64,000 nt of DNA from an uncultured Mycobacterium sp. (GTDB taxonomy: Bacteria; Actinomycetota; Actinomycetes; Mycobacteriales; Mycobacteriaceae): positions 29,807-93,806 of the forward strand of contig FLQS01000020.1 of the NCBI GenBank assembly GCA_900078375.1, in the 5' to 3' direction. A program made the translations under genes and the position numbers. Shown here piece after piece: positions 35,324 through 43,671 of this stretch. Every line of letters begins with the position of its first letter. Positions within the stretch are counted from its first letter, which is position 1. The notes below the pieces were generated by a model, which saw only the letters and a program-made list of their open reading frames with translations, was not told the DNA's origin and searched no databases.

Positions 35324-36332
35324 CCTCGCCCGGATGGCGGTACTGGCGCTCGCCTGCTCACTACCCGTTGTCGTGCTCGGCGCGTTGGTGATTCGGCTGG
35401 CCAGGTCCTGGTCGATGACAGTCACCATGGCGGTACTGGTGTTGATTCCGGTGTTGGCGACGCTGACCGGCGTGCTGGGCGCCAGCGGTTTCATGATCAC
35501 CAGTACCTTCACGTCGATCGCCATCGTGTTGCTCATCGTGGCGATCGTGACGCTGCCCGCGGCGGTGATGCTGGCCCGTTATCAAGCCCGACGGACGGTG
35601 TGGGAAAAGGAAATTCGCGAGGCAGAGCGGATGGCTGAGCAGTCCCGAAGGCAGCTGGTGGCGTTCGTCAGCCACGACCTGCGCACCCCGCTGGCCGGCA
35701 TCCAGGCATTGGCCGAGGCCATCGCCGACGGGGTGGTCAGCGGTGACGAGGTTGCGGTGCAAGCCAAACATATTGAGCACGAATCGGTCCGGCTCTCCGA
35801 AATGGTCGACGACCTGTTCGAGATGTCGAAGATCAACGCCGGCGCGGTCCACGCGCCATACGAGAAAGTGGCGCTGGACGAGGTGATCGACGACGTGATG
35901 GCAGCCCACAAGATCGCCGCGGAACGCTCCGGGGTTTCTCTGGTGGCCGCGGTGCCCGACAAGCCGGTGCCCGTCATCGGTAGCGACCGCGCTCTGGTTC
36001 GGGTGCTGTCCAACTTGGTGGCCAACGCGATCGCGCACACTCCGTCGGGCGGGACGGTGACGCTGGCGCTCGGCACCGACGCGAACGGCGCGTGGGCGCG
36101 GGTGGACGATACGGGAGTCGGCATCGACGAGGCGGATCTTCCACGGGTTTTCGACGTGGCCTACCGTGGGTCGAATAGCCGTATTCCGCGCGAAGATTCG
36201 TCGCTACCAAGCGGTTCAGGCCTGGGGTTGGCGATTGCGGCAGGGCTGGTTGCGGCGCACCGCGGAACACTGTCCGCGCTGAACACCGCATATGGGGCTC
36301 GATTCGAGGTCCGGCTGCCGCTAGCCGAGTAG
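35304..36332 (+). CDS. Membrane histidine kinase with no large sensor domain
   Basis: A 342-residue kinase with three hydrophobic segments (about 11-31, 40-61, 70-91), short loops and no extracytoplasmic domain, then a linker helix (about 92-118) and the kinase core. The H-box is FVSHDLRTPLAGIQAL with His124; the N-box LSNLVANAIAHTPSG, G1 DDTGVGI and G2 GSGLGLAIA are all intact. The absence of a sensor domain suggests it reads a membrane signal. The GTG start lies in the response regulator gene; a second in-frame GTG follows two codons later. Confidence 0.88.
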   Translation: MTVPPLDLARMAVLALACSLPVVVLGALVIRLARSWSMTVTMAVLVLIPVLATLTGVLGASGFMITSTFTSIAIVLLIVAIVTLPAAVMLARYQARRTVWEKEIREAERMAEQSRRQLVAFVSHDLRTPLAGIQALAEAIADGVVSGDEVAVQAKHIEHESVRLSEMVDDLFEMSKINAGAVHAPYEKVALDEVIDDVMAAHKIAAERSGVSLVAAVPDKPVPVIGSDRALVRVLSNLVANAIAHTPSGGTVTLALGTDANGAWARVDDTGVGIDEADLPRVFDVAYRGSNSRIPREDSSLPSGSGLGLAIAAGLVAAHRGTLSALNTAYGARFEVRLPLAE

Positions 36333-36387
36333 TCGGTCGGTAGCCTGAACAGGTCGGCAGTCGCCGTCAGCGAAAAGGGAGATCGAG

Positions 36388-37008
36388 ATGTCCGTAGCCC
36401 AACGCGAACGAGCCGCTCTTGTCGCCGCGCTGCGCGAAGTCGGGCCCGACGCACCAACCTTGTGTAGCGGCTGGGATGCCCGAGACTTGGCTGCGCACTT
36501 GATGGTTCGCGAGTACCGTATCGATGCTGCGCCCGGAATCCTGATCCCCCGGTTCGCGGCCCATACCGCGCGAGTCCAGGATGACGTGGCCGAGCACACC
36601 GAATGGGACGACCTGGTGAACAAGGTGGCAGCGGGCCCACCGGTGTATTCGCCGCTCAAACTTGTCGACTCGGTCGCCAACGTCGCCGAAATGTTCATCC
36701 ATCACGAGGACATTCGCCGCGCCCAGCCGAACTGGGAACCGCGCAGCCTGGAATCCGATCTGACCGGCAAGCTTCGCCGCACGCTGCAGATGATGGCCCG
36801 GCTCACGCTGTCGAAGATGCCTGCCCGGGTGCAGCTGCGCACCCCGGACGGCGAGACAGTGCTGACCGCCGGCCGCGGCCCAGCAGTTACGGTGACCGGT
36901 CCGCCTGAGGAGTTACTGCTGTTCTCCACCGGACGACTGGCCCGCGTCGACTACAGCGGTGAGCCGGAAGTCGTGCACGCCGTGCAGGAAGCGCCCAAGG
37001 GTTTGTGA
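36388..37008 (+). CDS. TIGR03085-family protein (DinB/MDMPI-like fold)
   Basis: A 206-residue protein of the mycobacterial TIGR03085 family, related to mycothiol-dependent maleylpyruvate isomerases with a DinB-like four-helix fold. The signature CSGWDARDLAAHLMVREYR (about 26-44) contains His37, a likely metal ligand, and MFIHHEDIRRAQP carries two more histidines. Whether it uses mycothiol is unknown. An AAGGGAGA ribosome binding site precedes the ATG. It converges on the frameshifted nitronate monooxygenase gene with no gap. Confidence 0.8.
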   Translation: MSVAQRERAALVAALREVGPDAPTLCSGWDARDLAAHLMVREYRIDAAPGILIPRFAAHTARVQDDVAEHTEWDDLVNKVAAGPPVYSPLKLVDSVANVAEMFIHHEDIRRAQPNWEPRSLESDLTGKLRRTLQMMARLTLSKMPARVQLRTPDGETVLTAGRGPAVTVTGPPEELLLFSTGRLARVDYSGEPEVVHAVQEAPKGL

Positions 37009-38129
37009 TCAGTCGTCGAGTGACCGGCACAGTCGCTCGGCCGCGGCGAGGTAGTCCTCGATGAACTCCAAGACCACCTCGCGGGCCGGCTTGACCTTGT
37101 TCATCAAGCCCACACCCTGGCCGACGAAGTAGGTCGCCAGCGCCTGAGCCCCGGGATGGCCGCCCTCGGCCAGCTTGTCGATCCGGCGGAGCACCGGCTC
37201 GGCGATCATGTTCTGCAGCGGCAGCGGCAACGGTTGCCGACCGCCCTCGTGCGGCGCCCAGGCGTCGGTCCAATCCGAAACCAGTTGGCGCGACGGCTTT
37301 CCGGTGCGTCCCGCCGACCGGACAGTATCCCGCGATGTCGCCGCCAGGAACTTCTGCACAGTGTACGGAGCGGTCTCGGCCTCCTCGGTGGTCAGCCACA
37401 CCGAACCCGTCCAGGCACCCGCGGCACCCAACGCTACCGACGCGGCCATCTGCCGGCCCGTCACGATCCCACCGGCCGCCAGCACGGGCACTTCCCGAAT
37501 CGGCTTGATGGCCTCGATCACCTCGGGAATGAGCACCAGAGTGGTCACCTCACCGCAGTGGCCGCCGGCCTCGGTGCCCTGCGCGACGATCAGGTCCACG
37601 CCCGCGTTGACCTGCTTGATGGCATGTTCCTTGGCGCCGACGAGTGCGGCAACCGGGATGCCGGTCTGCTTGCCGGCCTCGATCATGTAGTCCGGTGGTA
37701 CACCAAGTGCGTTGGCCATCAACTTGATCGGATGATCCAGTGCGACTTCGAGCAGGCTCGCACCGGTGTCCCCGCTCAGCGACGACGCGGCCACCCGCGG
37801 CTGGTCGCTGATGTCGATGTCATGTGCGGCCAGCAGCTCATCGATGAAACCGCGAAAGTCCGCGGGGATGCGGTCGGTGAGCTGATCGAACGACAGGCTC
37901 TCGCCCTTGCCCTCGAACTTGGCCGGCACGATGATACGCCGTAGGGCCTCCCCTTCACCTGATCGTCGATCCAGCTCAGCTCCTGGTGGAGTTGATCAGG
38001 GCGGTACGCGGTGCCACCCAGTACACCGAAGCCGCCCGCGTTGGTCACCGCCGCAACGACGTCGCGGCAGTGGCTGAAGGCGAACAAGGGAAACTCGATG
38101 CCGAATTGGTCGCAGATCTCGGTCTTCAC
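37009..38129 (-). pseudogene. Nitronate monooxygenase-like gene, frameshifted
   Basis: An FMN-dependent TIM-barrel protein of the nitronate monooxygenase/2-nitropropane dioxygenase family, split into two frames. The N-terminal part (VKTEICDQFGIEFPLFAFSHCRDVVAAVTNAGGFG...) runs in one frame to about 37936; the rest (...VPAKFEGKGESLSF... GTEAGGHCGEV ... AAGGIVTGRQM) continues in another. Comparing with the expected PYGVDIIVPAKF, the simplest reading is loss of 4 bp near 37935. Filling 4 bp gives 375 codons, about the family's usual length. It may be a true pseudogene, a phase variant or a sequencing error. Confidence 0.85.
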
Positions 38130-38201
38130 GAGCCCAGTATGCGCCGCAATCACGTCTCGACCAACCACCGGGTTGGGAAGAGTGCCGAGCGTCCGAATCC
38201 G

Positions 38202-38735
38202 TCAGGCGGTGGCCAAGGCCTGCGTCGCGAGAAGCGCCTGCGCAACCCCGGACATGATCGCGGCAACCCGGATCGCCTCGAAGATCACCGTCCGAGACAC
38301 GTCGGCGTCCCGGAGCTCCTTCTCATGAGCCGCCAGGCACTGATCGCATCCGTTGTTCGCCGATACGGCGAGCGACCACAGCTCGAAGTCGACCTTGGCC
38401 ACGCCGGGATTGGCGATGATGTTCATCCGCAGCCCGGCCCGCAGGTCGTCGTAGCGACCGCCGAGCTGATGCTTGGTGCGGTAGAAGACGTTGTTCATCC
38501 CCATGATCGCGGCGGCGCCCAGCGCGGCGTGATACGCCTCCTCGGACAGTACGTCCAGTGCGTCCTCGGTGACCTCGCGCAGCAGTTGCTCGGATTTGGT
38601 CGCTGCGGCGGTCGCCACCAGCGCTCCCCACAGTTGCTGTTCGGTCAGCTCGGTCGAGCGGACGATGCTGCCCAGGTTGAGCTTGAGATCCTTGGCATAC
38701 TCCGGCAAGGCCTCTTTGACGGCGTCGATGCTCAT
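38202..38735 (-). CDS. ahpD: Alkylhydroperoxidase AhpD
   Basis: A 177-residue all-helical thiol peroxidase/reductase that in M. tuberculosis links AhpC to lipoamide and the dihydrolipoyl transacylase. The active site has Glu118, Cys130, Cys133 and His137 at the same numbers as in M. tuberculosis AhpD, but position 132, a histidine there, is glutamine here (CDQC). It lies 2 bp downstream of ahpC and is surely co-transcribed with it. The shift from His132 may alter the proton relay. Confidence 0.93.
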   Translation of the reverse strand: MSIDAVKEALPEYAKDLKLNLGSIVRSTELTEQQLWGALVATAAATKSEQLLREVTEDALDVLSEEAYHAALGAAAIMGMNNVFYRTKHQLGGRYDDLRAGLRMNIIANPGVAKVDFELWSLAVSANNGCDQCLAAHEKELRDADVSRTVIFEAIRVAAIMSGVAQALLATQALATA

Positions 38736-38737
38736 GA

Positions 38738-39325
38738 TCAGACCGCCTCGGCCAGCAGCTCGCCGGCGTCGATGGTCGGATCACCCTTCTTCCAGTTGCA
38801 CGCACACAACTCGTCGGACTGCAGCGCATCGAGCACCCGCAGCACCTCTTCGACGTTGCGGCCCACCGACCCGGCGGTCACCGACACGAACTGGATCTCG
38901 TTGTTGGGATCGACGATGAAGGTCGCACGATCGGCAACGCCGTCGGCGTTGAGCACACCTGTCGCCTCACAGAGCCGGCGGTTGAGATCCGACACCATCG
39001 GGAACGGCAGCTTCTTGAGATCCTCGTGCTGGGCACGCCACTGGAAGTGGACGAACTCGTTGTCCACCGACACCCCGAGGACCTGTGCGTCGCGGTCCTC
39101 GAATTCGTTGTTGAGCTTGCCGAAGGTGGCGATCTCGGTCGGGCAGATGAACGTGAAGTCCTTGGGCCAGAAGAAGATCACTCGCCACTTGCCCGGGCTG
39201 TCCGAGCTCTTCACCTGAATGAAGTAATCGTCGGGCTGCTTGGCGTCGACCTTCGACAGGTCGCCACCGACGACTGCCTTCAGGTCGTAAGCGGGGAACT
39301 GATCACCGATTGTCAATAGAGCCAT
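38738..39325 (-). CDS. ahpC: Alkyl hydroperoxide reductase AhpC
   Basis: A 195-residue typical 2-Cys peroxiredoxin. The peroxidatic Cys61 is in DFTFICPTE, and the resolving cysteines Cys174 and Cys176 are in LCACNWKKG, as in M. tuberculosis AhpC. It reduces hydroperoxides and peroxynitrite and is recharged by AhpD. A GAAGGAG ribosome binding site lies upstream. No oxyR or furA gene is adjacent; two short palindromes upstream may mark the regulator. First gene of the ahpC-ahpD operon. Confidence 0.96.
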   Translation of the reverse strand: MALLTIGDQFPAYDLKAVVGGDLSKVDAKQPDDYFIQVKSSDSPGKWRVIFFWPKDFTFICPTEIATFGKLNNEFEDRDAQVLGVSVDNEFVHFQWRAQHEDLKKLPFPMVSDLNRRLCEATGVLNADGVADRATFIVDPNNEIQFVSVTAGSVGRNVEEVLRVLDALQSDELCACNWKKGDPTIDAGELLAEAV

Positions 39326-39352
39326 GATTGTCACCACTCCTTCAGAACTAAA

Positions 39353-39367
39353 CTGGAACCAGTCCAG
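39353..39367. promoter_or_regulatory. Short palindrome upstream of ahpC
   Basis: CTGGA-ACCAG-TCCAG: 5-bp perfect arms with a 5-nt centre, 27 bp upstream of the ahpC start. A possible operator; regulator unknown. Confidence 0.35.
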
Positions 39368-39410
39368 ATTAGGTGAGAAGGGAACGGTTTGACAGGCCTC
39401 CACGCCCAAG

Positions 39411-39426
39411 GGTGACCATTGTCACC
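39411..39426. promoter_or_regulatory. Second palindrome upstream of ahpC
   Basis: GGTGAC-CATT-GTCACC: 6-bp perfect arms and a 4-nt centre, 85 bp upstream of ahpC. The half-site GTCAC also occurs close to the start codon. The rest of the 197-bp gap up to the epimerase stop shows nothing else clear. Confidence 0.4.
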
Positions 39427-39522
39427 GATTCTGAGGACCCGCGTCAACGCGTTCAAATATCCACGGGGCGAAGCGATTTAATCTCGTGGCAGGCGTCACA
39501 GTGCACCACCCGGGGTGACGGC

Positions 39523-40554
39523 TCACACCCGCAGGGGCGCGAAAGCGAAGTCGCGCAGGCCGTCATCGGGATCGATTGCGGCCCGGAAGCCCAGTGCATC
39601 GCTCGCACGGGCAGGATCGGCGACGATGTGGCGGACATCGCCACTCCGGTATTGGCCGGTGACCACCGGCGCTGGTCCGCCACGGGCCTCACAGAGGCGG
39701 GTGGCCACCGTCAGGATCGAGACCGGCCGGCCGGAGCAGACGTTGGCGGCCAGGAACCCGCCCGCCTCCCAGCGAACGGCTGCGACGTTGGCGGTCGCGA
39801 TGTCGTCGACGTGGACGAAATCCCGCATCTGCCCGCCGTCCTCGAAAACCTTGGGTGGCTCGCCTTTTTCCAGGGACGACCGAAAGATCGCCGCAACTCC
39901 TGAGTACGGAGTATCGCGCGGCATGCCGGGGCCGTAGACGTTGTGATAGCGCAGCGCTACGACCGAGCCGCCCGTCGACTCTGCCCACGCCAGCGCGTAG
40001 TGCTCCTGGGCGGTCTTACTGGCGGCATACAGGCTGCGCGGGCGCAGCGGCGTGTCCTCACCGACCAGCTGCCAAGACAGCTCCTCGCCGCCGAGCGGAC
40101 AGCGATGCTCGAACACCCCGGCGTCGAGATCGGCACGTGTTCGCGGCAACGGTTCAACAGCACCGTGCACCGGGCAGTGGTATCCGCCCTGGCCGTACAC
40201 GACCATCGAGGACGCCAGCACCAATCGCTGCACGCCGGCCTCGAACATCTGCGCCAGCAGCACAGCGGTGCCGTAGTCGTTGTGACCGGCATAGGACGGC
40301 GCGTCGGCGGCATTGACCCCGGCACCCACCACGGCCGCCTGGTGGCAGACGATGTCGACTCCGGATAGCAAGCGCGCCAACGCATCCGCATCTCGGATGT
40401 CAACCCGGTGGCACTCGTCGGGCAACGCGGCATCCGGACCGTGCGCGGCGTCGAGCATGACATCAGCCGCGACCACCTCGTACCCATCGGCAACAAGGGC
40501 GGCCCGCACCCGGCTACCGATGAATCCGGCCGCGCCGGTGAGTAACACCCTCAT
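39523..40554 (-). CDS. NAD-dependent sugar epimerase (GalE3-like)
   Basis: A 343-residue extended SDR like Rv0536 (galE3). The motif TGAAGFIGSRV is at 6-16, the active-site region has LASSMVVYG, and the catalytic YAASK lies near 177-181. It is probably a nucleotide-sugar epimerase or dehydratase, but the sugar is unknown. The ATGA overlap with MTA phosphorylase upstream places both in one operon, as in M. tuberculosis. Confidence 0.84.
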   Translation of the reverse strand: MRVLLTGAAGFIGSRVRAALVADGYEVVAADVMLDAAHGPDAALPDECHRVDIRDADALARLLSGVDIVCHQAAVVGAGVNAADAPSYAGHNDYGTAVLLAQMFEAGVQRLVLASSMVVYGQGGYHCPVHGAVEPLPRTRADLDAGVFEHRCPLGGEELSWQLVGEDTPLRPRSLYAASKTAQEHYALAWAESTGGSVVALRYHNVYGPGMPRDTPYSGVAAIFRSSLEKGEPPKVFEDGGQMRDFVHVDDIATANVAAVRWEAGGFLAANVCSGRPVSILTVATRLCEARGGPAPVVTGQYRSGDVRHIVADPARASDALGFRAAIDPDDGLRDFAFAPLRV

Positions 40555-41327
40555 GGCAGGTCGAACGGTAACTCGACACCTTCATGTGCCAGGCAATGCG
40601 TGCAGACCCGGTCGGAGTCCACCTGGTCGATCGCTTCCAGCACCAGTTTTTTGAACGGCGCCATGTTCTTTTGGAACTCCGCGAAGACATCGACGGCCCG
40701 CACGCCGGCCCCGACATCGACACCGGCATCCAGATCGGTAACCAAAGCAATTGCGGCGTAACACATTTCCAGCTCACGCGCCAAAACCGTCTCGGGATAA
40801 CCGGTCATGTTGATCAGAGTGAAACCTTCACGCGCGAACCACTGGCTCTCCGCGCGGGTGGAGAACCGCGGACCCTGCACCACCACCATGGTGCCGCCGT
40901 CGATCACCCCGGGCAGACCGCTTGCCGCCGCGCGCAGCGTCGGGCAGTACGGGTCGGCGAACGCGACGTGGATGCCGCCGGAGTCGAAGTACGTGTCGTC
41001 CCGGCCGCGGGTTCGATCCACCAGCTGATCGGGTACGACGACCGCGCCGGGACCGAGGTCGGGCGTGAGGCTGCCCACCGCGCACGGCCCGAAGACCCGT
41101 CGCACCCCGAGAGCTCGCAACGCCCACATGTTGGCCCGGTAGGGCACGGTGTGCGGCGAGAATTCGTGGCTCAAACCGTGCCGCGGCAGGAAGGCCACCT
41201 CATGCTGGCCGACCCGCCCGACGGTGATCGGCGCACTCGGCTCGCCATAGGGGGTGTCGAGGTTCAGGCTGCGCGCGTCGGATCCGAAGAACGCGTAGAA
41301 GCCGCTGCCGCCGATGACTCCGAGCAT
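40551..41327 (-). CDS. 5'-Methylthioadenosine phosphorylase (Rv0535-type)
   Basis: A 258-residue nucleoside phosphorylase of the MTAP/PNP class, splitting methylthioadenosine with phosphate for methionine salvage. Phosphate-binding segments IGGSGFYAF (at the N-terminus) and RHGLSHEFSPHTVPYRANMWAL, and the purine/ribose-binding GPRFSTRAESQWFAREG and INMTGYPETVLARELEMCYA, are clear. M. tuberculosis Rv0535 is annotated pnp but acts on MTA. First gene of a two-gene unit with the epimerase. Confidence 0.9.
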   Translation of the reverse strand: MLGVIGGSGFYAFFGSDARSLNLDTPYGEPSAPITVGRVGQHEVAFLPRHGLSHEFSPHTVPYRANMWALRALGVRRVFGPCAVGSLTPDLGPGAVVVPDQLVDRTRGRDDTYFDSGGIHVAFADPYCPTLRAAASGLPGVIDGGTMVVVQGPRFSTRAESQWFAREGFTLINMTGYPETVLARELEMCYAAIALVTDLDAGVDVGAGVRAVDVFAEFQKNMAPFKKLVLEAIDQVDSDRVCTHCLAHEGVELPFDLP

Positions 41328-41351
41328 CCGACCATTGTGCTGTATCGAGGT

Positions 41352-41942
41352 CTAACTGTCCGGCAGGTCGAGGGTCGCATCGGTCGCCTTCAATCTGGCG
41401 CTGATCCGTCGGCACCCATCACCAAGGGCAATCATCTGACGCCTGCTCAGTTCATCCAGAAAATGGGCGCGCACCAACCGGGCATAGGTTTCCAGCGATG
41501 CCGTGGTCGACCTGATGCCCTCTTTGCTGATCGTCGCCAGCACCCGCCGGCCGTCGTCGCTGCTGGCGTCCCGGCGAACCAGCCGCCGGCGCTCGAGTCG
41601 TTGGATCTGTTGCGTCAACGCACTGGGGGTGACCATCAGCATTTCGGCGAGGGTGCCCATCTGGCTCGGACCACTGCTCATCAGGTGCGCCAACAGTTGA
41701 ACGTCGGCCAAACTCAACTTGTGGTGCTGCATCAGACCGCGGTTGACGACCGATTGCACCGCCATCGCCACCGACTCGAAATGCAGCCACGCATTTGCCT
41801 CGAGCTCATCGAGGCCGAGGCTCAGATATCGCTGATGCGCAGACCGACGGGCATTGCCCGCGGTGGGTTCCCACCCACGCCGCGGCAGCGGGTCCTCCGC
41901 CCATTCGGCAGAGGACCCGCTATCCGCATCGTCATGATGCAT
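41352..41942 (-). CDS. MarR family transcriptional regulator
   Basis: A 196-residue winged-helix regulator with an unusually long, polar N-terminus (about 50 residues) before the MarR core. The HTH/wing region is LSLADVQLLAHLMSSGPSQMGTLAEMLMVTPSALTQQIQRLERRRLVRRDASSDDGRR (about 77-135). No divergent target gene is adjacent; it lies 8 bp after the secreted-protein gene in the same direction and may be co-transcribed. Ligand unknown. Confidence 0.84.
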   Translation of the reverse strand: MHHDDADSGSSAEWAEDPLPRRGWEPTAGNARRSAHQRYLSLGLDELEANAWLHFESVAMAVQSVVNRGLMQHHKLSLADVQLLAHLMSSGPSQMGTLAEMLMVTPSALTQQIQRLERRRLVRRDASSDDGRRVLATISKEGIRSTTASLETYARLVRAHFLDELSRRQMIALGDGCRRISARLKATDATLDLPDS

Positions 41943-41950
41943 CGAGTGGT

Positions 41951-43045
41951 CTACTCGGCTGCGCTCCCGCCTCGGTTCGGCCGCGCGCTCTTGGCGCCGG
42001 TCGACTTCTTGGCACCCGACGGCTTCTTGGCAGCGGCGGCCGACTTGGCACTCGACTTGCCGCTCGTGGGCGAGCTGCGGAGCGCGCCCCTCGCCGACTT
42101 ACCCGTTCCCGTGCTCGCGGTCGCGTCGGTAGCCGGGGCAGCTTCGACACTGGCGGCAGGCTTGGCGGTCCGCGCCGCGGCAGGCGCAGCCACCGGAGTG
42201 ATCGCGGTGGCAATCGCCTTCGGAATGCTCACCAGCAGCGTGTAGACCAGCCCGGCGTTGAAGCCGGTGTCATCCGGCGGAGTCAGAAGTCCGGGCATGA
42301 TCGAGCCACCTGGCGGCGTATAGCCATTGATGACCGCTCCCAGCAACGTTGGCGGGAGGTTGAACAAGGCCTGGACGGCAGCGCCGTAATCGCCGGTTCG
42401 GAGCGAGTCGACGATTACCTGCGCGCTGTCGCCGGTCGCCTGGATCACCCCGGTCGGAGGGCCGATGGCAGCCAACAAAAGACCGAACAGCGTCTGGATA
42501 CCGGTCAACGACTTGACCGCCGCAGAGAGGTTGTCGGTTATCGAGCCGGGGATGGCCATCACCGGAAAGAACGGCAGGCCGACGGTGATGATCGCCGAAC
42601 CGAGCGCTTCGTTGATCGTCGAGGCTGCCGCCGCGGGTTCACCGGCTGCGACCTGCTGGAACGCTGTTTGGAGGAATTGAGGCAGCGACGTGGTCAGGTA
42701 GCTGTACAACCCCGAGGCCGCGCCGCTGAGTGCGGTCGAGAGGATATCGCCGTACCCAATCCAGTTCTGCGCCGCTTGCCTACCGACCGGCAATGGATCG
42801 GCGAGCCACGCCGTGCCGAGCGCTCCTGCATTGGTCACTGTCTCGGTGATGACGTTCACCCAGGCATCGAAGGGGTTGGGCATCGCCGCGAGTTCGACGG
42901 CAACATTCGAAATAGCAGCCGGGACATTGACTTCCGACAACGGCAAAGCGACTGAACCGACTGGCTGAATCGGGGACAAGGCAATGGCACTGGCTCCCAC
43001 CAGAGCTACCCCTGTCGCAACAGTGGAACGCACAGCTATGTGCAT
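41951..43045 (-). CDS. Mycobacterial secreted protein with Lys-rich tail
   Basis: A 364-residue exported protein. The N-terminus MHIAVRSTVATGVALVGASA resembles the signal of a mycobacterial family whose members also occur as C-terminal parts of PE/PPE-type proteins. The middle (about 60-290) is hydrophobic and Ala/Gly-rich, and the last 70 residues are Lys/Ala/Ser-rich (SGKSSAKSAAAAKKPSG...), which may bind cell wall or nucleic acid. The long AT-richer gap upstream suggests its own promoter. Function unknown. Confidence 0.72.
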   Translation of the reverse strand: MHIAVRSTVATGVALVGASAIALSPIQPVGSVALPLSEVNVPAAISNVAVELAAMPNPFDAWVNVITETVTNAGALGTAWLADPLPVGRQAAQNWIGYGDILSTALSGAASGLYSYLTTSLPQFLQTAFQQVAAGEPAAAASTINEALGSAIITVGLPFFPVMAIPGSITDNLSAAVKSLTGIQTLFGLLLAAIGPPTGVIQATGDSAQVIVDSLRTGDYGAAVQALFNLPPTLLGAVINGYTPPGGSIMPGLLTPPDDTGFNAGLVYTLLVSIPKAIATAITPVAAPAAARTAKPAASVEAAPATDATASTGTGKSARGALRSSPTSGKSSAKSAAAAKKPSGAKKSTGAKSARPNRGGSAAE

Positions 43046-43514
43046 GATTACTCCTGTCAAGGCACTCACTTGGACGCGGCAAACACTAACTGAGCAGAAG
43101 CTGAGAATCGGCTGCATTCGCCGAAGTGCTTACGTGTCCGTCAGCGGCGGGGGACCCCGTGCAATCGCCGCGACCCAAAGACCTGCTGGTGGGCGAATGA
43201 ATTCAACGTGATAGCAAACAGGATCGGGCTACCGTTTTACTTTAGGACCGCAACTAATTGGTCCACGACTGCAACTTGTTATCGATCCCGAATTGATTAA
43301 CTGAACACTTTCAAAATCCTGTCACCACCCACGTGCCACCACCCATAATGGGACGACTGATTGGTTTGCTATCTCAACATGTTGATGACATGCCGTCGTA
43401 TGAATGCGACCATTTCCGCGAATCAGGCTTGGCTATCACGCGAAGCGATCTATTGGCAAAGGTGGCCACTCCCGGTGAAGCGTCCTTAGCAGCGACCCGC
43501 ACCGCGTGGATCGG

Positions 43515-43533
43515 GCCAGACGTCGTGTCTGGC
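43515..43533. other. Perfect hairpin upstream of menA
   Basis: GCCAGAC-GTCGT-GTCTGGC, 7-bp arms and a 5-nt loop, about 140 bp upstream of menA. No T-run follows, so it is not a standard terminator; it may be an operator or leader structure. Confidence 0.5.
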
Positions 43534-43548
43534 AAATCTGACACCGGG

Positions 43549-43607
43549 CATTTGCAGAAGCCGGCAGCTACGCACTGTGAGCCGGCGCCGGCCAGATTCA
43601 GCAAATG
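43549..43607. other. Nested inverted repeat in menA leader
   Basis: CATTTGC (43549-43555) pairs with GCAAATG (43601-43607), enclosing two GCCGGC palindromes that can pair with each other. In RNA this would form a large stem about 65 nt upstream of the menA start. Confidence 0.45.
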
Positions 43608-43671
43608 TCGGCGCGCATGGTGGCCGTGCACCCCGTAAGCGCCCGCAGCAGTGCGTGCGACGATGGCGAGC

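Larger units (their letters stand above)
43046..43671. other. 626-bp intergenic region with structured DNA/RNA
   Basis: Between the secreted-protein gene (minus) and menA (plus). The left half is AT-richer than its surroundings and probably holds the secreted-protein promoter; it has a GGACC...GGTCC inverted repeat near 43247-43266. The right half holds a 7-bp-arm hairpin and a larger inverted structure listed separately. A 101-codon open frame (43333-43638) is present but looks non-coding. Confidence 0.6.

Noticed and set aside
43515..43533. Intrinsic terminator
   Set aside because: The stem is perfect but no T-run follows on either strand, and there is no upstream plus-strand gene to terminate.
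43333..43638. 101-codon open frame upstream of menA
   Set aside because: No ribosome binding site, no recognisable domain, and it is crossed by strong inverted repeats that read as non-coding structure.
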